From NCBI GenBank assembly GCA_905182885.1, contig CAJJCW010000001.1:186001-250000 (forward strand): a stretch of 64,000 nt of DNA. The letters run 5' to 3'. Below the pieces are notes generated by a model, which was not told the DNA's origin, made no database searches, and saw only the letters and a list, made by a program, of their open reading frames with translations. This document shows positions 40,718-49,324 of this stretch, piece after piece. Positions within the stretch are counted from its first letter, which is position 1; each line of letters begins with the position of its first letter. The DNA comes from SAR86 cluster bacterium SAR86B. GTDB taxonomy: Bacteria; Pseudomonadota; Gammaproteobacteria; Magnimaribacterales; D2472. Made by a program: the position numbers and the translations under genes.

Positions 40718-42905
40718 ATGAACAAATATTTATTGTCGCTAATAACTTTTAGCGTATTTACTAACGTTTTACTTGCTCAAGATATGGAAGAGGTTGTTGT
40801 AACCTCTTCTTTAATTGACTCAAGTGAAATTACTAATCCTCTATACGTTATAGATGGGGATGATATTAATGATGACGCAACAACTAGCTTAGGTGAAGCA
40901 GTCGATAGTTATCTAGGTGTTTCTATAGCAGACTATGGCTCTGCTGTTGGACAGCCAATTATAAGAGGCATGTCAGGTCCAAGAGTTAAGATTCTTAAGA
41001 ATGGAATGGTAAACCGAGATGTTTCTGGACTTGGAGCCGATCATTTAAATGATGTTGACTTAAACAATATTGAGCAAATTGAGATTGTAAAAGGTCCTTC
41101 CTCGTTGCTATATGCTAATGGAACAATTGGCGGAATTATTAATGTTGTTGATGATTGTGTTGCGCCGAAAGATTTCGATAAGCCTGAACTTTTTGTAACG
41201 CTTGAAAGCCAATCTGTTAATGATGGTGATACGCAAGCCGTCAATTATAAAAACAATATAAATGGCTTTAATGTTAATTTTGGTTACAAAGAATCTAAGT
41301 TTGGTAACTTCGATGTTCCAAATGGTGCCGTCATTCATGAAGAAGAAGATCACGATGAGCATGAAGAAGAAGGTCATGATGAACATGAGGAAAACTTAGG
41401 TTATATAAATAATTCTGATTATGCGGTTGAGGCTACAAAGTTTGGTATTTCAAAGGTTGGGGACTGGGGTTATGTCGGTTTCTCACTGGATAGTCTTCAA
41501 AGTGTTTATGGCATCCCTTTTCATGGAGATGAGCATGAAGAAGAAGGTCATGATGAAGCATGGAGATGAGCATGAAGATGAAGAGGAAGAACATGAAGAA
41601 GAAAGAATTTTCTCAACAACTGATTCAGAATCTTTTACTATCAAGGGTTTGTATAACGTAAATGGTAATTTAATTAATTCGATTTCTTATAACTACCGAG
41701 ACACGGATTATTCTTTGGTTGAAGCACATGCAGAAGAGGAAGGTCATGATGAACATGAGGAAGAAGATCATGAAGAGCATGCACCTACTCTATTTAAAAC
41801 TGATTCTGCAGAATATGGGGCTATCTTTGATATATCTAACGATAATATGACACAAAAAATTGCATTAAATCTTGTAGATGAATCTTCATCAATTGTTGGT
41901 GAAGAAGCATTTATGAATCCCGCAAAAAATGAAGAATTTACTCTTGGTTACTATGCGAGTAAAGATTTAGAAGCTTTTAAGGTTGATTTTGGTTTTAGAT
42001 TAGATCAAATCGATAGAACTGGAAGTGTTACTGATGAAGATCATGGAGATGTGGATTATTACAGTATTGATGATACTACTAATAGTTTTGCAGTTAGTTT
42101 AGGAAGAGAACTAAGTAATACTTTAGATATGAGCATCGGTTATGCGAGTGTAGAAAGGCTCCCTTCAGTTATTGAGCTTTTTATGAATGGACCTCACTTA
42201 GCAACTGGAAGACTTGAAACTGGTAATCCTAATTTAAAAAGTGAAACATCAAATAATTTTGATATCACCTTTAATTTTGACAACGGAGATTATTATGGTA
42301 TCGCAAGTTTTTATATTAATGATGTAGATAACTACATAACTCTTATGGATGAAGATGACGAACATGAAGATGAGCATGGAGATGAGCATGGAGATGAGCA
42401 TGGAGATGAGCATGGAGATGAGCATGGAGATGAGCATGGAAATCTAATTCACGCGAATTACGTTCAAGAAAATGCAGAGTTTGATGGATACGAATTTGAA
42501 TTTGGAAGAATTCTAAGCCTTGGGTCTGGTGAATTAACTTTATCCTTTGGTAGAGATGTCGTTAATGCAAAATTCTCAGATGGGCACTATGTTCCAAGAA
42601 TCAATCCTTCAAGAAACATCTATTCTCTATCATATGCGCAAGATGATCTTGTCTTTAGGCTAAGTATGAAGGACGTTGACAAGCAAAATGACTTTGGTGA
42701 AGGTGAAACAGCTACTGATGGATATCAAATGCTAGACACAAGACTTACTAAGTCATTTGATATAAGTGGTAAGAGCAAGCTAAGGGTCTCTTTATTCGGG
42801 AGAAATCTTCTTGACGAAGCCGCTAGAAATCATGCTTCTTTTGTTAAGAATGAGGTGCCATTGCCTGGAAGAAATTATGGAATTAAATTTAACTTAACAT
42901 ATTAA
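40718..42905 (+). CDS. ZnuD-like TonB-dependent receptor with His/Asp/Glu-rich loops (frame broken once)
   Basis: Joining the two reading frames at 41556-41557 (one extra A) gives about 728 residues. It has a signal peptide (MNKYLLSLITFSVFTNVLLA), a plug domain (MEEVVVTSSLIDSS, GQPIIRGMSGPRVKILKNGM, VKGPSSLLYANGTIGGIINV), and a beta-barrel ending in GIKFNLTY. Four loops are strings of His, Asp and Glu: near 41334-41390, 41526-41610, 41726-41785 and 42349-42443. Such loops are known in zinc receptors such as ZnuD, so zinc is the likely ligand. An AAGGAG site lies 6 bases before the ATG. A MerC-like gene follows. Confidence 0.88.
42369..42440 (+). repeat. six perfect 12-base tandem repeats inside the TonB receptor gene
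   Basis: The unit GATGAGCATGGA is repeated six times without change and encodes (DEHG)6 in one of the acidic/His loops. Units of 12 bases keep the frame, so copy-number change would lengthen or shorten the loop but not switch the gene off. Related GATGAGCATGAA blocks recur around 41526-41580. Confidence 0.97.
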
Positions 42906-42929
42906 TTAATTTCATTAAAAATATATATT

Positions 42930-42960
42930 CTTAAAACCCATTATATAAATGGGTTTTAAG
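42930..42960. terminator. bidirectional-type hairpin terminator after the TonB receptor
   Basis: Perfect 12-base inverted arms CTTAAAACCCAT (42930-42941) and ATGGGTTTTAAG (42949-42960) enclose a 7-base AT loop. The A-run before and T-run after the CCCAT/ATGGG core make it a plausible rho-independent terminator in both directions. The MerC-like gene begins 17 bases later, so termination may be partial. Confidence 0.65.
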
Positions 42961-42977
42961 ATATTTAAATTAAATTT

Positions 42978-43379
42978 ATGATAAACACTCAATTAGCATC
43001 CGATAAATTGGCAATAATGTTATCTACGATTTGCGTTATTCATTGCTTTTTTTTTCCTTCTTTAATAATACTTTCCGCTGGTTTCTTTTCGTTCTCCTTA
43101 GAGAGCGAATTAATACATAGTTTAATTTTATTATTAACACTCCCAATTAGTATCTTTGCTTTAGCTCATGGATATGAGAACCATAAGACTATAACTTTTC
43201 TTTTAATAGGCATTTTTGGATTAACGATGCTTGTTGCTGCAATTCTTCTAGGTGAGAGTTTTTTTGGAGAATTTGGAGAGAAAGGGTTAACTTTAATGGG
43301 TTCTTTTTTTGTTGCATACTCGCACTTTAATAATTATAAAATTTGTTTAAAATCAGATTGCTCCTGTCACGATAAATAA
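42978..43379 (+). CDS. MerC-domain inner-membrane protein
   Basis: The 133-residue protein has four hydrophobic segments. In the first is CVIHCFFFPS, matching the Cys-containing metal motif of MerC transporters; the cytoplasmic tail ends CLKSDCSCHDK with three more cysteines and a His. MerC-family proteins move metal ions such as mercury across the inner membrane. Chromosomal members next to ZnuD-like receptors are thought to handle zinc. The position after the receptor supports a shared metal role; direction and ion are inferred. Confidence 0.75.
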   Translation: MINTQLASDKLAIMLSTICVIHCFFFPSLIILSAGFFSFSLESELIHSLILLLTLPISIFALAHGYENHKTITFLLIGIFGLTMLVAAILLGESFFGEFGEKGLTLMGSFFVAYSHFNNYKICLKSDCSCHDK

Positions 43380-43420
43380 AAACTCTTATAAAAATCGAAC
43401 ACAACTACTTTAAGAAAACA

Positions 43421-43448
43421 TTGTCTTGTAAAATGTCTTTTTTATAAT
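43421..43448 (+). promoter_or_regulatory. promoter of the second TonB receptor, near-leaderless
   Basis: TTGTCT (43421-43426) and TATAAT (43443-43448) have a 16-base spacer. The receptor ATG is only 11 bases after the -10, so transcription would start about 4 bases before the start codon. No ribosome-binding site is present in the short interval. Confidence 0.55.
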
Positions 43449-43458
43449 TCAAATTTCA

Positions 43459-46062
43459 ATGCATATAAAACTTAGATTCCTATATTTAATATTATTATCA
43501 TCCTTTGTCTCTTCAGATCTTCAGATTGAAGAGTTAATTGCCACAGGAACTCTTTTAAAGAATACAGAACAAGATTCCTCCCCTGTAGATGCTATTTCTG
43601 AAGAGGATTACAAAAACTTTAATATATCTAATATAGCTGAAATCAGTAAATATATAAGCTCATCTTCTGGCTCGCATTTTCAAGCAAATACCCTGGATGG
43701 AGTAGATCAAGGAATGGCTGCAATTACCTTAAGAGGGTTAGATCATTCAGCCACCCTCCTCTTAGTCAATTCAAAAAGGCAAACTTTTGCTGGCACCCCT
43801 TCTAATGAGGGAGAAGGATATATTGATATAAATATCATTCCAGAAATTGCTCTGAAACAAGTCGAGATATTGAAAGAAGGGGCAACATCTCTCTATGGGT
43901 CTGATGCCGTTGCTGGTGTTGTTAATATGATCACACATACAGATTTTAATGGGCTTAAATTTCAGGCTGGTCACCAAAAAACGTCAAACTATAATCAAAA
44001 TGACTCAACAATGGGAATACTTTATGGATCTCAATACAGCAAAGGTAATTATGTATTGGGAATTAATATTTTAAAAAGATCCCCCTTGTCTGCATCAGAA
44101 ATACCAGGAATTGCTGAGCTCGCAATAAGTGGTTTAGGCAGATCATTCATAATATCTGGTGATGCCTCTTTATCTACTGGAATTTGGGCTGGCGACTATT
44201 CTAAGGGACAAAAAATTCCAGATCCAAAATGTCTAGCTAATGGAGGAGTTTTAACAAACCTAACAACATGTGGTTTCTTGTATGGGGATAGGTTTAATGT
44301 AGTTAATGACGAGGATCATATTAAATTTTATTCAAACTTGAATCATCAAGGTGAAAATTTTTTGTATGAATTAATATTTATGTCTTCTCAAGTAAATGTA
44401 AATGATAATCCTCAATCTCCTTCTTACCCCGCCTTGCCATTTCTCTCAAGAATGATTCAGCCTGGAGAAGGAGGAAACCCCTTTAATGTAGCTGTAAAAT
44501 GGTTCGGACGTCCTTTAGGATCAGAGGTTGCCTCTCCAAATTCACCAAAAAAGATTAAGCAATATCATCTAAGTCAAACAATGTACTTAACTCTTAAAGA
44601 TGAAACGGATATGGAGCTTTCTTTCACTAAAAGCGATCATTCAAATGATCATTTCAGACCAGATATAATTGATTCTAGGTTTTTAGATTCCATCAATGGA
44701 ACAACTTTGGGCTCCTCTGGAGGGGATATGGTATTTTGGAATCTTTTTGATTCATCGCAAAACTCACAAGCACTTATTAATTATGTAAGAGGCGCGGAAA
44801 CTTCTACCAAACAAGCTGGTCTGGAAAGTTTAGATCTTATATTTAGATCTAATTTATGGACTGATTACTCATTGGCTTATGGAGTTCAAGTGAATAAAGA
44901 GAATTTAAATATCTCATATGACGAAATAAGTAGAGCAGAATTTGATGAAAATGGAAAAATAATAAAAACTGCAGATCTATTCTTCTTAGGCGGAGGGAAG
45001 AATGTATCTAAATCAAGAAATAAATATGCCAGTTTTTTTGAGATTGAAAAAAAATTTATAGATAGCTTAGATATTCGACTCGCAGGAAGATATGAAGATT
45101 TTGGAAATGACTCATCTTTTGATCCAAAGTTATCTTTTAAGTTCAATCCAATAGATAAAGTTTCAATTAGGGCCTCAAAAAGTTCTTCTTTTTCGATGCC
45201 TTCAATGGCGCAGATGTTTTCAAGTGATATTAATCTTGGAAGCGTGAGAGACTTCAATGGAAACTCTCCCTTTGTTAGACAAGCACAGATTGGCAATCCA
45301 AATCTCAAACCTGCCACATCAAAAAATAGCAATCTTGGGGTAATATTTAATAATATAAACTCTAAATTTAGCATTGATTTCTGGAATATTGATTATAAAA
45401 ATAGAATAGAAGTTGAAAGCTCTCAGGCTATGCTTAATTTAAACCCTAATGGATCAAGTATTACAAGAAATTCTAACGGAGACCTAATAGGAGTTACTAC
45501 TACCTACTTTAATGAAGAAAGCACTGAGGTCTCTGGAGTTGATGTGAGTTATGAAACTTTAATTAATTTAGAAAGTAAAGGTAGGGTGATGTTTGCAATT
45601 AAAGGTACCTCTATAAATAAATTTTTAACACCAGAGATTAAAGATGAGGATGGAGAAGAGCACATACAGATGGCCAATAGAGTTGGTAAATTTAATTATG
45701 ATGCTAATACACACTCATTACCTAAAAAAAGAATTAATGCTTTCATAAACTGGAATTTTAGAGATTATGGCTTTAATTTAAATGCTCGCCATGTAGATGG
45801 CTATTCAAATGAAAGGCCTATAAATGATCTTGGGTTAACCTATGGATATAAAAATAAAGTTGACTCATTTCTTGTATTTGATTTTTCTGCAAGCAAGTTA
45901 ATTAAGTTAAATAATGGTGAGATGGATCTAAAATTTTCTATTATTAATATTTTTGATGAGTCAGCGCCGAGACTTTACGATGCTCCTGATTTTAGTTTTG
46001 ATTCAAGGGTGCATGATCCAAGAGGAAGAATAATTGGCTTAAATCTTGAATATAGAAAATAA
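43459..46062 (+). CDS. TonB-dependent outer-membrane receptor
   Basis: This 867-residue receptor has a signal peptide (MHIKLRFLYLILLSSFVSS) and a plug domain with IEELIATGTLLKNTEQDSSP, GMAAITLRGLDHSATLLLVN and LKEGATSLYGSDAVAGVVNM. A long barrel ends in RGRIIGLNLEYRK, with an aromatic residue three places from the end (Y) rather than at the last position. The plug resembles the large iron-siderophore/sugar type receptors of marine gammaproteobacteria, but the substrate cannot be predicted. It lacks the acidic/His loops of the preceding receptor. The frame is intact. A strong terminator follows. Confidence 0.9.
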   Translation: MHIKLRFLYLILLSSFVSSDLQIEELIATGTLLKNTEQDSSPVDAISEEDYKNFNISNIAEISKYISSSSGSHFQANTLDGVDQGMAAITLRGLDHSATLLLVNSKRQTFAGTPSNEGEGYIDINIIPEIALKQVEILKEGATSLYGSDAVAGVVNMITHTDFNGLKFQAGHQKTSNYNQNDSTMGILYGSQYSKGNYVLGINILKRSPLSASEIPGIAELAISGLGRSFIISGDASLSTGIWAGDYSKGQKIPDPKCLANGGVLTNLTTCGFLYGDRFNVVNDEDHIKFYSNLNHQGENFLYELIFMSSQVNVNDNPQSPSYPALPFLSRMIQPGEGGNPFNVAVKWFGRPLGSEVASPNSPKKIKQYHLSQTMYLTLKDETDMELSFTKSDHSNDHFRPDIIDSRFLDSINGTTLGSSGGDMVFWNLFDSSQNSQALINYVRGAETSTKQAGLESLDLIFRSNLWTDYSLAYGVQVNKENLNISYDEISRAEFDENGKIIKTADLFFLGGGKNVSKSRNKYASFFEIEKKFIDSLDIRLAGRYEDFGNDSSFDPKLSFKFNPIDKVSIRASKSSSFSMPSMAQMFSSDINLGSVRDFNGNSPFVRQAQIGNPNLKPATSKNSNLGVIFNNINSKFSIDFWNIDYKNRIEVESSQAMLNLNPNGSSITRNSNGDLIGVTTTYFNEESTEVSGVDVSYETLINLESKGRVMFAIKGTSINKFLTPEIKDEDGEEHIQMANRVGKFNYDANTHSLPKKRINAFINWNFRDYGFNLNARHVDGYSNERPINDLGLTYGYKNKVDSFLVFDFSASKLIKLNNGEMDLKFSIINIFDESAPRLYDAPDFSFDSRVHDPRGRIIGLNLEYRK

Positions 46063-46081
46063 TTAAAATATAAAACTTAAA

Positions 46082-46102
46082 GGGCTCTTTGAGCCCTTTT
46101 TT
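46082..46102 (+). terminator. rho-independent terminator
   Basis: GGGCTC (46082-46087), loop TTT and GAGCCC (46091-46096) followed by TTTTTTA. A textbook hairpin and T-run 20 bases after the receptor stop. Confidence 0.92.
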
Positions 46103-46127
46103 ATTGAATTTAAACTAAACTCTCCTA

Positions 46128-47612
46128 ATGAATCACATAGAGACAGCAATATCCCAAGTAATAGAAGAAAATTACCTTCCCTATGAATGGAGTGAGCAGA
46201 TAGAAAAAGAACTAGATAAGGTTTCTCTTGATGAGAATCTACCTAGAAAAGACTTAACAAATATGCCATTTATAACTATAGATGGCGCAGATGCGAAAGA
46301 TTTTGATGATGCTATCTACTGCGAGCAAAAGAAATCTTCGATAGAGCTCCACGTAGCAATAGCTGATGTGGCAGAAATAGTAAGACTTGGAACAGCAATT
46401 AATAAAGAAGCTATAGAAAGAGGAACCTCTATTTATTTTCCGTCCAAAGTAATACCAATGCTTCCTGAAAAAATATCTAATGGTCTCTGCTCTCTTGTTC
46501 CAGATGAAATAAGAAATGTATTGGTATGTAAAATAGCTTTTGCAGCTGATGGTGAAAAAGAATCTTATGAATTTTTTGAAGCTAGAATTAAATCTCATAG
46601 AAGAATGACATATATTGAAGTTGAAAATCATTTAAAGAATCCTAATAACGAACTCCCTGACGCAGTTAAGGACTCAATACAATGCCTACATACTCTTACT
46701 AAAAAACTCTTAGTGAAAAGAAGTCATAGGGGCGCGCTTGAGATTGAAGGGCAAGAGCCTTTATTAAAAATAAATCGAGATGGGGCTGTCGAAGAAATAA
46801 CATTACCTAGTAGGCTTTATGCTCATCAAATGATAGAAGAAGCTATGCTAGCAGCGAATGTATCTGCTGCAAGTTTTATGAAGAAACACTATAAATTTGG
46901 TGTTTATAGAAATCATGAAGAACCTGATAATGTTAAGTTAGAGAGCTTAAAGACTTTTTTCTCATTAAAAGGATTCTCCAAATCTTTTAAAAAGAGCCCT
47001 CTTGAGCTAGTAAATCAATGCTTAGGTCATGCAAAAGAGCATAAGTTGGATAAAGTTCTTCAAACTGTTGTTCTTCAAAGCTTAAAAAGAGCCGAGTACT
47101 CTACAAAGGAAGTTGGTCATTTTGGCTTACAGCTAGAAAGGTATTCACATTTTACATCTCCGATCAGAAGATACCCTGATTTGATGACTCATAGGATGAT
47201 AAAAAATATCTTAAAAAAAGAAAATATAGTTTTTAATAAAGATGAAATAGAAGCAGATTGTGCCGAGATGTCTGATCTAGAAAGATTGGCTGAAAAATCA
47301 TCCAGACAGGTTACTCAACAAATGATTTGTTATTTTCTTAAAAAACATATTGGAAAAGAGTTCAATGCAGTAGTAACAGGAGCAGCTGATTTTGGTCTTT
47401 TTGCTGAAATAGATAATTTTTATGTCTCTGGGTTAATTCATGTAACTGATCTTCCTAAAGATAGGTATTTTTTTGATAGAGAGGCAAATATGCTGAAAGG
47501 CAAAAAATCAGGAAGAGCCTACAGGCTTGGTCAAAATATTATTGTCAAGATAGCAAATGTACTCCCTGAAGAGAGGAAGATAACGCTAGTTCCAATAAAA
47601 AACCAGAAATGA
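46128..47612 (+). CDS. rnr: RNB-domain exoribonuclease, RNase R/II family, lacking the N-terminal OB domains
   Basis: The protein degrades RNA 3' to 5'. Its RNB catalytic domain starts almost at once: TIDGADAKDFDDAIY carries the metal-binding aspartates, and HFTSPIRRYPDLMTHRMI is the second signature. A C-terminal S1 domain follows (FNAVVTGAADFGLFAEIDNF). At 494 residues it is much shorter than RNase R (about 800) or RNase II (about 640), because the two N-terminal cold-shock domains are missing. The terminator at 46082 leaves no room for them upstream. It overlaps rlmB by 4 bases (ATGA), as in many rnr-rlmB pairs. Confidence 0.88.
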   Translation: MNHIETAISQVIEENYLPYEWSEQIEKELDKVSLDENLPRKDLTNMPFITIDGADAKDFDDAIYCEQKKSSIELHVAIADVAEIVRLGTAINKEAIERGTSIYFPSKVIPMLPEKISNGLCSLVPDEIRNVLVCKIAFAADGEKESYEFFEARIKSHRRMTYIEVENHLKNPNNELPDAVKDSIQCLHTLTKKLLVKRSHRGALEIEGQEPLLKINRDGAVEEITLPSRLYAHQMIEEAMLAANVSAASFMKKHYKFGVYRNHEEPDNVKLESLKTFFSLKGFSKSFKKSPLELVNQCLGHAKEHKLDKVLQTVVLQSLKRAEYSTKEVGHFGLQLERYSHFTSPIRRYPDLMTHRMIKNILKKENIVFNKDEIEADCAEMSDLERLAEKSSRQVTQQMICYFLKKHIGKEFNAVVTGAADFGLFAEIDNFYVSGLIHVTDLPKDRYFFDREANMLKGKKSGRAYRLGQNIIVKIANVLPEERKITLVPIKNQK

Positions 47613-48331
47613 GCAAAGATCAAAATGATATAAGAATAGGCTTTCATAGCATTGAAAGCATACTAACTCACAACCCCCATAAAATTAAAAAAGTACTACT
47701 TCCTGCCAATAGGGATGATGATCGTCTAAATAATCTTATTAAGCTGCTTCAAGGAAATAATATACCCTTTGAGATATCAAATAAAATCAAGCAAGAGCCT
47801 GAGGCTAAAATTTCAGCCGAACAAGAAAAGAACTTTAAAGATTTAAAGAATTTCTTAGATTTAGAAAGTTCTAACAATCCACTAATACTAATACTTGATA
47901 ATATTATTGATCCCAGAAATCTTGGGGCATGTATAAGATCTGCTGCTGTAATTGGAGTTGATGCGGTCATAATAAACAAACACCAATGCGCACCAATAAA
48001 CGCAGTTGCTCATAAAGTTTCTGTTGGGGGAGCAGAAGTTATAGATATATTTCATGTAACAAATTTAGTAAATTGCTTAAAACACCTTAGTGAAATAAAT
48101 ATCACCATATACGGGTTGAGTGAACATGCTGATAAAAGTCATACTGAATGTAGCTTTACTGGAGCTACTGCTTTGGTTATGGGCTCTGAAGAGTCAGGTG
48201 TAAGAGAAAAAACTCTTGAGAGGTGTGACAATACAATCAGCCTAAGTGGCAATAAGTTATTTAAAAGCTTTAATGTTTCTGTTGCAACTGGGATAATACT
48301 TTCAGAAGCGAGCAGACAGCGTCAGGGCTAA
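47609..48331 (+). CDS. rlmB: 23S rRNA (guanosine-2'-O-)-methyltransferase RlmB
   Basis: The 240-residue SpoU-family methyltransferase has an N-terminal substrate-binding domain (GFHSIESILTHNP) and the three trefoil-knot motifs: LDNIIDPRNLGACIRSA, VMGSEESGVREKTLERCD and SFNVSVATGIILSEA. It methylates a guanosine in 23S rRNA domain V using SAM. Coupling to the upstream ribonuclease gene is the usual gammaproteobacterial arrangement and favours RlmB over other SpoU members such as TrmH. Confidence 0.9.
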   Translation: MSKDQNDIRIGFHSIESILTHNPHKIKKVLLPANRDDDRLNNLIKLLQGNNIPFEISNKIKQEPEAKISAEQEKNFKDLKNFLDLESSNNPLILILDNIIDPRNLGACIRSAAVIGVDAVIINKHQCAPINAVAHKVSVGGAEVIDIFHVTNLVNCLKHLSEINITIYGLSEHADKSHTECSFTGATALVMGSEESGVREKTLERCDNTISLSGNKLFKSFNVSVATGIILSEASRQRQG

Positions 48332-48369
48332 ATACTCAAATCTAGAAAAAATTTAATACACCTAATAGC

Positions 48370-49284
48370 ATGCTAAAACAAAGAACACTAAGAAACCCTA
48401 TTAAAGCAGTTGGAATAGGCCTTCATACCGGCAAAAACATAACGATGGAATTAATTCCAGCAGAGATTAATTCTGGCATAATTTTTATCAGGACGGATAT
48501 TGATGAGACGGTCCTAATTCCTGCAATAGCAGAGAATGTTGGAGATACAAGTCTCTCTACCGCCTTGATTAAAGATGGAATTAAAATATCAACTATTGAG
48601 CATCTTCTATCTGCTATAGCTGGGTTGGGCGTAGACAATTGCTTGATTAAAGTTAATGGTCCTGAAGTTCCTATTATGGATGGAAGCTCTAGTCCTTTTG
48701 TTTTTTTAATTCAATCAGCTGGTTTGGAAGAGCAGAATGCTCTCAAAAAATTTATTAAAGTTAAGAAAGAAATTACAGTTACTAGGGATGATGCATTTGC
48801 CTCAATCAAACCTTTTAATGGTTTTAAAGTATCATTTAAGGTAGATTTTGATCACCCTGTTCATAAAAAACTTCCAGCTGAAGCAATCATAGATTTTTCT
48901 TCCACTTCTTTTGTAAAAGAAGTCTGTAGAGCTAGAACCTTTGGCTATGAAGCGGAGGCTGCTTTACTAAAATCAAAGAATTTAGCTCTTGGAGCAAGCT
49001 CTTCTAACGCCGTTATATTTGGTGATGATAAAATCCTTAATGAAGAAGGGTTGAGATTTAAAGACGAGATAGTAAAACATAAAATGCTAGATGCTATAGG
49101 TGATCTATATCTTCTTGGTGGAAATCTTATAGGCGAGTTTTCTGGTTATAAGTCAGGCCATGCTCTTAATAATCAACTTCTAAGGAAGATTACTGAAGAT
49201 CCAGATGCCTACGATGTCGTAGAGTTTGAAAATTCTGAGAATGCCCCCATTTCATATGTAAGACCTCCTTTTGGTGATATCTAA
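48370..49284 (+). CDS. lpxC: UDP-3-O-acyl-N-acetylglucosamine deacetylase
   Basis: LpxC catalyses the committed step of lipid A synthesis, so the cell has an LPS outer membrane. The 304-residue protein has the zinc ligands in [17 protein letters not shown] and [15 protein letters not shown], plus [11 protein letters not shown] with the catalytic His. The pocket motif FDHPVHKK is present. It lies between rlmB and secA; the lpxC-secA adjacency is common in gammaproteobacteria. Confidence 0.97.
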   Translation: MLKQRTLRNPIKAVGIGLHTGKNITMELIPAEINSGIIFIRTDIDETVLIPAIAENVGDTSLSTALIKDGIKISTIEHLLSAIAGLGVDNCLIKVNGPEVPIMDGSSSPFVFLIQSAGLEEQNALKKFIKVKKEITVTRDDAFASIKPFNGFKVSFKVDFDHPVHKKLPAEAIIDFSSTSFVKEVCRARTFGYEAEAALLKSKNLALGASSSNAVIFGDDKILNEEGLRFKDEIVKHKMLDAIGDLYLLGGNLIGEFSGYKSGHALNNQLLRKITEDPDAYDVVEFENSENAPISYVRPPFGDI

Positions 49285-49324
49285 AATTACTAAGAGGTAG
49301 AATCTTTTTATTAAATAATAATTT

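Noticed and set aside
40600-40720. Zur or Fur operator before the ZnuD-like receptor
   Set aside because: The region is AT-rich with T-runs, but no palindrome resembling either consensus was found by eye.
42249-42437. Minus-strand reading frame of repeated Met-Leu-Ile-Ser units
   Set aside because: It is the complement of the DEHG tandem repeat of the receptor gene and has no independent support.
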